Made by a program: the position numbers and the translations under genes
Source: Massariosphaeria phaeospora
Taxonomy: Eukaryota; Ascomycota; Dothideomycetes; Pleosporales
Assembly (NCBI GenBank): GCA_011032825.1
Contig: JAADJZ010000027.1
Location: forward strand, 372,001 to 436,000
DNA length: 64,000 nt
Direction of reading: 5' to 3'
Shown: positions 56,301 to 64,000 of the stretch, in pieces
How the letters are laid out: the number at the start of each line of letters is the position of its first letter
How positions within the stretch are numbered: the first letter of the stretch is position 1
The notes under the pieces: generated by a model
Databases searched by the model: none
The model's input: the letters and a program-made list of their open reading frames with translations, nothing else
Told to the model about the DNA's origin: nothing

Positions 56301-57289
56301 GGCGATGATACCGTGTCGGAAAAAAAGGCGCATGATGTCTCGTTCCAACTTACACGAGACCGCATCCTAGTTGACTCCTTCTGTTTGGGTAAAGCTAAGA
56401 ATAGGCATCTAATAACTCTCTCGGGCCTTACTGGAGGGTACAAATTCCAGCCTTACAACCTCGAAGAGGCCATGGCGATTCGCGAACTAGAGCCTGTTCT
56501 TTCTCAGTTAGAACGCCCAGTTGTCGCCCTTCCTATTCAAGCCACGGCACACATGAACGATCCAGTATTTCGATTTCACATGGCCAGTTTCGGAATTTTC
56601 AACATCGACGAGGTCACTCCGGACAGCTTTCCGCGACGCAGGGAACATCCTAAGCTCTCGGAATCATTCACTGAAATACGCCATATTGCCCGAACGTCTG
56701 ACATGGGAAAACGCACAGATGGCAATCCTCGCACTAGGAGGATTCTCAGTGAAATCAGGAACTGCAGTGCAAAGGACCATCCACACTATGACATATACAT
56801 TTGCGACTCGACTATGAATGTGTGGAAGATTGTGATGCAAGGTACGTCTCCAGAGTCTCACTCATCGTCGTCTAACAGTCATTTATTATGGTAATTCAGT
56901 GCTGACATCGCTATACAGGTCCACCAGAGAGTACATATGCCAACGGTACTTTCCTTCTCTACCTTGAGAGGGGCGACAATTATCCCGCATTTCCCCCCAA
57001 AGGACGATTTGTCACTCCAATTCATCATCCAAACATCAACCGCCACGGGCGAATCTGCCACTCCATATTTGACCGGAACTGGACCTTAGATACTACGACC
57101 AAGAATGTCATCGATACGATATACTCACTGCTGCTTGTTCCGGAGTTCAGCGACCCGATCAACGCGGTCGTCACACTGAACTACCACTGGGATCAAGTGC
57201 AGTTCAAGGAGGAAGCCCAAGCTCATATTCAGAAACATGCCAGCAAGACGCGTGCTGAGTGGAGACAGGAGATTGATTCGGTACGTTGA
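53367..57289 (+). CDS. vWA / U-box / ubiquitin-like / E2 fusion protein
   Basis: Three exons (53367-54630, 54709-56841, 56919-57289) give 1255 aa. The N-terminal 360 residues have no domain I recognise. A vWA domain starts with MIDAS residues D371-x-S373-x-S375 (CVDCSSSMG). Its strand/helix core resumes only at about 860-980 (MEVLKQMFDAFVNRI, ISDGDDT). Between lie a U-box (about 560-630, YICPITGELMEDPV, RKSIERWL) and a ubiquitin-like stretch (about 645-705, VTLRWGHKSSSISVPHTISL). The C-terminus (about 1090-1255) is a UBC fold with HPN and active-site C1179 (GRICHSI). E3 and E2 functions would thus be in one chain. The start is uncertain: upstream sequence 53081-53360 is open in a different frame. 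A last intron from 57281 (GTACGT) could change the final residues. Confidence 0.82.
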
Positions 57290-58024
57290 CGTGTGGTAGT
57301 AGGGCTCCATAGGGGGTTCTAAATGTGTCGGCACAGAAAAAGTGATTGAGAGCAGCTTTTCATATGTTTCTGAGGTGAAGTCGGCTATTTGCCGTGCTAG
57401 TTAGTGAAAATAAATATGCATAAATCACTAGGTGATTTAGGTACGATTGTGGAATGTGAGCTTACCGTATGAACTTACGATGTTTGCTGAAGGGTAGCAA
57501 GGTTGGTTGTACAGAGCTCCAATCAAACTCCTGCTATCAGTTCACTATTACTTATCCCTCCAGTTATCTAGCCGCACCTCGCTGATAAGAGAGAGTTTAC
57601 GCGATCCTCTTGACAGCCTAGCAGTTTTTAGCACTTAGTAGGTAGTCTACTCCTGTCTCTACAAAGCCCTATTGTATCTAGCATACTAGGTATTGTCAAT
57701 ATAGGGCTTAAAGAGTGGGAGGGTAGGCTTATTACCTACGTGCGCATTAGAATCAAATGAGGAGGGCAGTGGCCGTTTCCCCGTACGGCAAGTTTATACC
57801 AGTAGGGTGCAAGTCTGTTAGCGTCGGTTGAGGCTTGGCATCATATGAGTCTTATCCTTTTTCGGCCTCGGTCCAGATGTCCACATCTCCAACTTGCTTG
57901 AACCTCGACTCCAACTTCACACCACCGCAAAACGACAAAGACAACCTCCTGCCTCGAAACCCGCCGATTTACAGAGACGCAAATTACACACAGCCGACTC
58001 GTCGAGAGTCTGTGATTGCCCTTC
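57290..58024. other. Intergenic region
   Basis: 3' flank of the fusion gene and promoter of the Sec72-like gene. A few short direct repeats (CTAGCATACTAGG, CCTATTG/ATATAGGGCT at about 57660-57710) occur; otherwise nothing is seen. Confidence 0.45.
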
Positions 58025-58630
58025 ATGGAGTCGCCCGATACCTACACGCAGCTCCCGCTGCAAATAGACCCTACCACCAAGACCATCAGCGCAACCGGCC
58101 CTGCAGACAGTGCTCTGAACGCCGAGCTCGCCGCCCTCAACGCCCTCCACCGGGGGCTCCTCAACATCGAATCGCCCGGCAACGTCCCTCCGCCGCCTGT
58201 CCCTGTGAATCCGAAGCGGTCTGCGCAGATCGGGAAGCTACGCGAGTCGGGCAACGCCGAGTTCCGCAAGGGAAACCACACACAAGCTGTGAAGCTTTAC
58301 GGTCTGGCAATCGAAATGGCGCTCGGGCGTCCACACTGGGAGCCTTCAGGCCTCGTTCGAGAAGAAGTTTCGGGCCTACTCAGCAACCGCGCACAAGCGA
58401 ACATGGCGCAACAAAACTGGGCTGAGGGTGCTGTCGACGCCGAAGCCAGCGTCGAGATGAAGAAAGTGGGAAACGCTAAAGGATGGTGGCGGCGCGGCAA
58501 GTGCCTGATCGAAATGGGCCGGCTGGACGAGGCGGAAACGTGGGTCAAGCAGGGTCTCGAGTTCGAAGCCACGGAGCAGGATCTCTTGCAGCTGAAAGCA
58601 GAGATCGAGGGCCGGAAAGCTGGGAAATAG
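58025..58630 (+). CDS. SEC72: Translocation protein Sec72-like (TPR)
   Basis: 201 aa, one exon. Residues about 10-60 form the N-terminal domain (YTQLPLQIDP, LNAELAALNALHRGLL); a Pro-rich hinge follows, then three TPR units (GNAEFRKGNHTQAVKLYGLAI, LLSNRAQANMAQQNW, AKGWWRRGKCLIEMGRLDEA). This matches fungal Sec72 of the Sec62/63 complex for post-translational import into the ER, where the TPRs bind cytosolic Hsp70. The ATG at 58025 is preferred; upstream codons lack an ATG. Confidence 0.8.
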   Translation: MESPDTYTQLPLQIDPTTKTISATGPADSALNAELAALNALHRGLLNIESPGNVPPPPVPVNPKRSAQIGKLRESGNAEFRKGNHTQAVKLYGLAIEMALGRPHWEPSGLVREEVSGLLSNRAQANMAQQNWAEGAVDAEASVEMKKVGNAKGWWRRGKCLIEMGRLDEAETWVKQGLEFEATEQDLLQLKAEIEGRKAGK

Positions 58631-61103
58631 AGGCACAACACGAGGCAGGCATCGGGGTCCGTTCGGTTCGGTTCGGTTAGAGGCGCGGCATAAACAAAAT
58701 GTGTGGGGTTCTTTTTCGCTCAAAGGGATCATGTAGGGAGCATTGCATGGCGTTCGGAGAGATGGGTTCTGATTTGATACAGGTTTTACAGCAACATGGT
58801 GGCATACACTACACACACGCCCTGCTGACAGGGAGGACTATCTACATTCTTCGGCGGGTAGATCACTCGGGGTTATATCAGGTGGCAATGCCTTTTACCG
58901 TTACCTGCGCTCTGATGCCGTTCTTGCGTGCTGTGTGTATTTTCTTTGCGCACTCGGCTACTTTCCTTTGCTCAGGCCACATCGCCACTTTCATTCTGCG
59001 CACCTATATGCTGCCTAGCAAATATGCAGAGCGCATGGTACGCACGAGCATATCACGCGCAGCTGGTTGGCAAAGGCTGGGAAAATGGATGGGCCGGAAG
59101 GGGTGGGTTGCGCTTTCCTCGCCCACGGTACACGCACCGCCGCCCACCCCACCCCACCAAGTATTTGATCGCAGGCAGAAATGAGAAAAATTTGCAAGAG
59201 CTGTCCTTTTCTTCGCATGTATAAAGGCTCCGAATGTCTTGTGTTATCCTATTGATGTGCACTCTTCTCCCTGGACTTTCTGCTATGGCATGGAATTAAC
59301 AACGATTAATACTATGTGGACACTGGCTCGACCGAAGGGACCTTTCAGTACTCCGCCCTCGTGTGTTCGGCTTGAGAAAGTTCATTCATTATTACCGTTC
59401 TTTTTCTATCATCTGCCTTTTCTTTTCTTTGTTCTCGTCCCTTTCTGGAGTCATCTCGACAAACCATGTACCGCTCTACCAGCTCGACTCAATTCTGCAT
59501 ATGAGACTTCATCGAACGACTCTTCAGGGACGTTGCGTTGGTAATGGAAAAAATCACTGACAAGCCTTTTGAATATGGTTTTCTTCTTTTTGTCTTTCTT
59601 GACTGGGGCTTCTACCTTTTCAGCACGCGAGCTGAGTAGGTGAGCTCTCGGGCCGATATTAATTTGGGCCTGTGGTCTCTGTATCGCGATCTCGCTTTGC
59701 TTTCACATGGACGTAGTCTACGGCTGAAGATCTTGTCTGAACGGTAAAAGGGGTGCTCGGTCGCACTCACCACCCATCTACATACCGTCTCTCTCTATCA
59801 TCTCACTCTTCCCACCTCCAGCAACACATCCCCCCCACCCAAATCGGCACCACCGTTCAGAGCATTAGTTCCCCATACCAATGCCCTCTTCGGTCCTCTC
59901 CCACCCTGCCAAGAAAAAAACCCTATCCCAAACCCATCTGCCTCAGTACGCCAGCAGCCGCAGCGACTGAGCCACCAGTCTAAAAGAAGTCGTAACAAGC
60001 TACTTGGTCGATGATTTGTTCACCCAAATCAGCTCACAGCCCGGTTCGAGCCCGCCTTCACAGGGGGCATGAGCGCGAAGCAGCGCTTCGGGCGAAACAT
60101 ATGAAAACAAGACAAACATGGAGTGTGGGAGAGACACTTTCATGGAACAAATGCAGATGGTGGATGCAAGATAGAGCCCTGGCTTCGGCAACTGCTTTTG
60201 CCGCTTCGTGGAGCCGGTTGGTTGTCTGTGCTCCGACATTATTTCCAGTTATCCTGAGGGACTGGCTGGGAAGAAGAAGTGGACTTGTTGGTGGAGATGC
60301 AGCGGGTGTACTTACTATACGCTCGCTGCGTCGACACGACACGATAACGCCTACTCCTTCTTCTCCCCGAGTCCCCCCTCTGGCTTGAGAGCGGGAAAGA
60401 CTGCCCTGGACTTACCTCGTGCGGGCAGTCTTCCCGTCTCGTCTTGCTACGCATACGCGTACGCAAAGCCTATATCAATCAACACACGCACCTCCTCTGT
60501 TGTTATGCCGGAAAATCGTCCACCCGACTTTATACACATATATACATACATATACATATATATAACGGGACCGTGCGTTAGGATGTTCGTACCCGGGAGT
60601 TACATTTCCATTCTTCCAAGACATGTAGCTCCCGGGGTATGAGCTATTGTGGGCCTGGATATGCAGGTTTTTAATGTCCTTCGGCTGCAGAGGAGATGTT
60701 CGATGTTCTGGATAGAGCCCCTGCTCCAGCTCTTGCTTGCTTGGCTCAGCTCATCATCTGTGGCTTCGGCATTGGGGCTTTTTGTGGAGTGGGTTGGTTG
60801 TCTGGGTCGTACATGGGGGTTGTTCGGTGGCTATGCATATGATATCTGTCTGTCTGGGTCACGAAGACGGATGTCCACGGTAAAGAGGATTGATTGAGTA
60901 GCTGACTGGCTTGGAAAAAGAATTGGCCTTGAAATGCTGGAAGGGCTGTCTATTGAATATTGACGATGACGCTCGTCCGAAAGGAAAGTAAAGCTCCACA
61001 TGCAGATGCTATCTAAGCTCTACGCTCTCCGCCTCAAACCCAACTCCACCACGGAAACGCCGCACACCATACCACACCCCTCGTCGTCTTCCATTTTCCA
61101 AAC
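58631..61103. other. 2.5-kb intergenic region
   Basis: Between the 3' end of the Sec72-like gene and the 3' end of the SET gene. It holds pyrimidine-rich tracts and a TATACA microsatellite (60537-60565). Several open stretches of 60-160 codons on both strands show no domain or exon chain. A tRNA-like B-box (GGTTCGAGCCC, 60042-60052) lacks a pairing T-stem. Confidence 0.5.
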
Positions 61104-62129
61104 TCACCCCTCCTCCACCGGCGCCACCAACCTCTTACACTTCTTCACCCTCACCCTTCCCTTCCCCTTCCCCTTCCCCTTCTTCAGCCCGCTCCCCCTC
61201 CCCCTCAACCGACTAATACAGTTCTCCGCCCCACACCGACACACCTTCACCGTGCCAATACCGTAATAGTCATACCCGTAGCTGACCGTCAGCTCGACGT
61301 CAGCGGGCACATCGCGCACGGCCTCGACCGTCATGATGCGCATGTTGCCGACGCGGCGCATGCGGTAGCTCGCGTATGGGTCGCACGAGTGGTTGATGAA
61401 GCGCGTCCAGTTGCCCTTGGCGGCGGCGTCGATGTACACGAGGTCGGGCTCGGGCTCGGAGTGGGGCGCGGATGGGGCCTGGCGGGTTGGGGAGGGAGGC
61501 GTGCCGTTGGCGGTGCCGCCTTGTTGCGCACGGGAGGATGTGTCCAGGACGCCGATGTCGAGCTGCATCAGATAGTCGCTGCTGCCGTCGTACGACTTGA
61601 CCTTGAGCTCGCCCGCGTACCAGCCCAGCACATCGCCCGCTTTCCACGCTCTCTTGGTGTAGGCGCCGATGCCGAGGTCCTCCGTCTTGCGCAGCTCGAA
61701 ATGGTCTTCCCAGTTTTCCGTCTGTTGGCACCAGTTTGTGAAGCTGTGTTCGCAGAGCGCGTTTTTGCACGTCTTGTTGGTGTAGCATTGGTCGCCGACA
61801 CAGTAGCCGTCGTCGGCGCCCAGTGGGCAGAGAAGGTCGCAGGGTTCCTCGGGAGGCCAGATGCCGCCTGGGGGGAATGTGGACGGGTAGGGTTCGCGCA
61901 CGAAGAGCGCGGGGTTGAAGTCGTATGTGTTGATCTGCTCGGGGACAGTGCCGTCTGTGGAGGTGGCCAGTCGCATTACACCATCGCTCGATGTGTACCA
62001 GAAGTAGCGGTCCAAGGTGCTGGGCTTGATCTTCGGTTTCATGGAACTTGCTGGTGCTAGCTTGATGACGCCTCGAGGCTTCTGGGTGGTACTGCGCTGA
62101 TAGGCACAAGTGGTAACTGATGGTGCCAT
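61104..62129 (-). CDS. SET-domain protein
   Basis: 341 aa, one exon. The N-terminus holds a Cys-rich segment (CDLLCPLGADDGYC, CYTNKTCKNALC) as an AWS-like zinc region. Next comes SET with GWYAGEL, a Ser/Pro-rich insertion (about residues 205-235), RFINHSCDPYASY and ELTVSYGYDYYG. A post-SET CRCGAENC and a Lys/Gly-repeat tail follow. The NHSC and Y motifs for SAM and lysine binding are present, so it is probably an active lysine methyltransferase. Upstream codons to 62210 are open, but the ATG at 62129 begins the plausible protein. Confidence 0.82.
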   Translation of the reverse strand: MAPSVTTCAYQRSTTQKPRGVIKLAPASSMKPKIKPSTLDRYFWYTSSDGVMRLATSTDGTVPEQINTYDFNPALFVREPYPSTFPPGGIWPPEEPCDLLCPLGADDGYCVGDQCYTNKTCKNALCEHSFTNWCQQTENWEDHFELRKTEDLGIGAYTKRAWKAGDVLGWYAGELKVKSYDGSSDYLMQLDIGVLDTSSRAQQGGTANGTPPSPTRQAPSAPHSEPEPDLVYIDAAAKGNWTRFINHSCDPYASYRMRRVGNMRIMTVEAVRDVPADVELTVSYGYDYYGIGTVKVCRCGAENCISRLRGRGSGLKKGKGKGKGRVRVKKCKRLVAPVEEG

Positions 62130-62554
62130 ATTGCTCGGGTGTTTAGTGTGTGATCGCGGATGAGAGTGAGGTTGGGCAGGTAATATTATTATGTGTAGAG
62201 GACTGATCACCCTTGCGATAATGCGCCAGAGAATGTAATACTCTTATAGATGGAAACTGTATGTAGTTAAAAGAAGACGTTGTCTAGTTGAACGGCAATG
62301 CTTGAAAGTGGAAGATATTGGGGCGTCGGCAGTAAAGACGCCAGCCCGTAGGCTATACGAAACAAACCCATTGTTGTTTTCCAGCAACGAACAAAGATGA
62401 AGATGATCAAAGAACCGTCACAAATCATAAAGGAACAAAGCCACACGTAGTCGCAGAGATGTCTCTTTCTTTGTCGAGACAAATGTACAATCGAGAGAAT
62501 ATACTTAGATATAGTGTGTTTACATTTTGATACATGGGTCGATGAAGACAAGGC
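62130..62554. other. Intergenic region
   Basis: Promoter of the SET gene and 3' flank of the ribosomal protein gene, both on the minus strand. Nothing else is seen. Confidence 0.5.
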
Positions 62555-63706
62555 TCAATCGTTGAGTTTCCCGTAGAAGGGAATGCCGACGGCCTGGAGG
62601 AGCAATCGCGCGTCCTTGTTATTCGTCGCGTCGGTCCCTATGGTAATATGGCAACCGGGGATCATCTTTGGCGGATACCTGTTGACACAGTGAGCGCTGG
62701 TAACTGTAGTGAGCACAGAGACTTACGCATCATAGTTGACCTCGATCTCGGGGAAGAGTGCCATTTGATCGGGTGTCAATCCAAAGGTCATGTTCCCGCT
62801 GCCATCCCCAGACGAGCCTGGGACTCCTTTCCACTCCTTTATCCGCGGCAACACGACATCGATAAGCTTTGCTACAAAGTGCTGGGCGTCCTCGTGTTCC
62901 ATGTGGGTAGTGGCCGACACATATTTGCCCTCCCGCAAATCCCACTGGACAACGTTATGTCTTGCTTTGTGTGTTGTGGCGCGCACGTTGCTGATTGCCT
63001 GCAATATCATGCCTGCCACGTGCAGGTTGGCGCTGTCGTTCTGGGCTTCTGGGACCATGGCGTGCACCGTGACTTTGGTGATGGCTGGGATGTTGCGGAA
63101 GGTGCGCGGCTCGGTGAGGAGCCGCAGGCGGTCGCTACCTCGCGGCGGCCGCAGCGGCCGGTTTTTGTAGTACGGCGAGTCGCCAGTCCATTCGCGCAGT
63201 CTTTGGCCGATTTTCGGGGCCCGGTAGCCAGGGGGGTAGTGTTGGTACGTCAGGGTGAGGATGTCCGCGGCGATGGTGCTCTGATACGTCTGCTCCAGGC
63301 GGGGCAGACTGAAGGGGCCGGGCTGGAAGACACGCGACGCGGGGTCCGACTCTGGCGGCGGCTGATGGGGATGGAGGGGGCCGCGGTAGTATTTAGGAGG
63401 GCGAAATTGGTATCTGCGGGGGGGTCAATGGCGGGCTGGTGCAGTCTGCTCCACGGTGGTGCCGTACCTGCTCGGGGGGAGGTCTTTGTTCCTCAGCCGC
63501 CGCGCTCTGCTCCGCGACACGGGGTCGAACTCCTTGGCCGCGCCATCTGCCGGCGGCGACACGGTGAACGAGGACTCTTCGACGTCGTGCAGGGCCGCCG
63601 ACGAGGCGCTGCGGGCGAGAGCTGGTCGCGCGGCGTTGACGGCGGGCCTCGTCGTCTCCCTCAGGACGGCCGAAGCTGTCCTCAATGGCAGCTCGCGCAG
63701 GGCCAT
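62555..63706 (-). CDS. MRPL7: Mitochondrial ribosomal protein uL5m
   Basis: Three exons (63706-63468, 63413-62727, 62678-62555) give 349 aa. The first 35 residues are Arg/Ala-rich without acids, as expected of a mitochondrial targeting sequence. The C-terminal third carries the uL5 core, including FGLTPDQMALFPEIEVNYD and GCHITIGTDA. It belongs to the central protuberance of the large mitoribosomal subunit, where it contacts 5S-equivalent regions and tRNA. Confidence 0.88.
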
Positions 63707-64000
63707 TGCAGGTGGTGCGTGGCGGGTGATGAGCTGGGACGGATGGTGGTAGTGGTCGTGATCACTGCTGATGCTGGCGACGGGGTGCAGTGCAGTCTCT
63801 AAATTTCGCGATCGCGACCAGGGTGCACGGCGCGGAGGCGCTGCAGCCAATGGGGCGCGCCGTCAGTCCGCACCTGCTTGCTCAACACCACGACGGCCGC
63901 CAGTGGCTGCCGGTCAGCGACAAACCCACGGTGCGCCTTGCCCACGGCTGCCTCTGCCTGCCCAGCTTCCCTCCACGCTGTTCTCTTCACCCTTCACCCT
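63707..64000. other. Upstream region at window edge
   Basis: GC-rich promoter region of the uL5m gene. Short open frames on both strands look incidental. Confidence 0.4.

Noticed and set aside
60042..60052. tRNA-like B-box GGTTCGAGCCC
   Set aside because: Only three of five T-stem pairs form, and no acceptor or anticodon stem fits around it.
61389..62060. Long plus-strand open frame of 223 codons
   Set aside because: It is the shadow of the SET-domain gene on the other strand, in GC-rich sequence.
62648..63802. Plus-strand open frame of 384 codons
   Set aside because: It lies opposite the uL5m gene, whose spliced product matches a known family; the plus-strand product resembles nothing.

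Overview
The window looks like a filamentous ascomycete, most likely a Dothideomycete of the Pleosporales. Genes carry many 46-95 nt GT..AG introns. Euchromatic genes alternate with very AT-rich, repeat-packed DNA with the signature of repeat-induced point mutation (RIP: CpA to TpA, with CAG/TGG codons turned into TAG). A genome with AT-isochores, of the Leptosphaeria kind, would fit; the species is inference.

Region 1, 1-28,140, is a heterochromatic nest of transposons. An old minus-strand Ty3/gypsy element (right LTR 17222-17725) is broken up by pogo-like DNA transposons (2945-4825, 5490-7311) and by a younger chromodomain Ty3/gypsy element (8470-15898). That element has identical-length LTRs, a GTTTA target duplication, an intact gag, a pol with eight nonsense codons but no frameshift, and an unexpected four-exon gene on the opposite strand between pol and the 3' LTR. 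To the right lie a three-level nest (pogo within pogo, with a hAT-like MITE inside), a 915-bp palindromic element, a MITE inside an LTR, and a better preserved pogo element (26119-27962).

Region 2, 27,965-29,922, holds nothing I can assign. Region 3, 29,923-45,117, is a terpenoid biosynthetic cluster in which every gene can be spliced into an open frame: a rhodopsin-like membrane protein, a flavin monooxygenase, a P450, a bifunctional terpene cyclase/prenyltransferase (715 aa), an MFS exporter and an alpha/beta hydrolase. The P450 and terpene synthase are divergent and share a 361-bp promoter. A 2.1-kb pogo element sits wholly inside P450 intron 7, so the reading frame survives. A copper amine oxidase follows and may or may not belong to the cluster.

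Region 4, 48-64 kb, is mostly housekeeping: a mitochondrial FAD/folate-type carrier, an uncharacterised 614-aa protein, a repeat ORF, a very unusual vWA/U-box/ubiquitin-like/E2 fusion protein, Sec72, a SET-domain protein and mitochondrial ribosomal protein uL5m. All coordinates and splice sites come from reading by eye. Exon sums were checked for divisibility by three for every spliced gene described.
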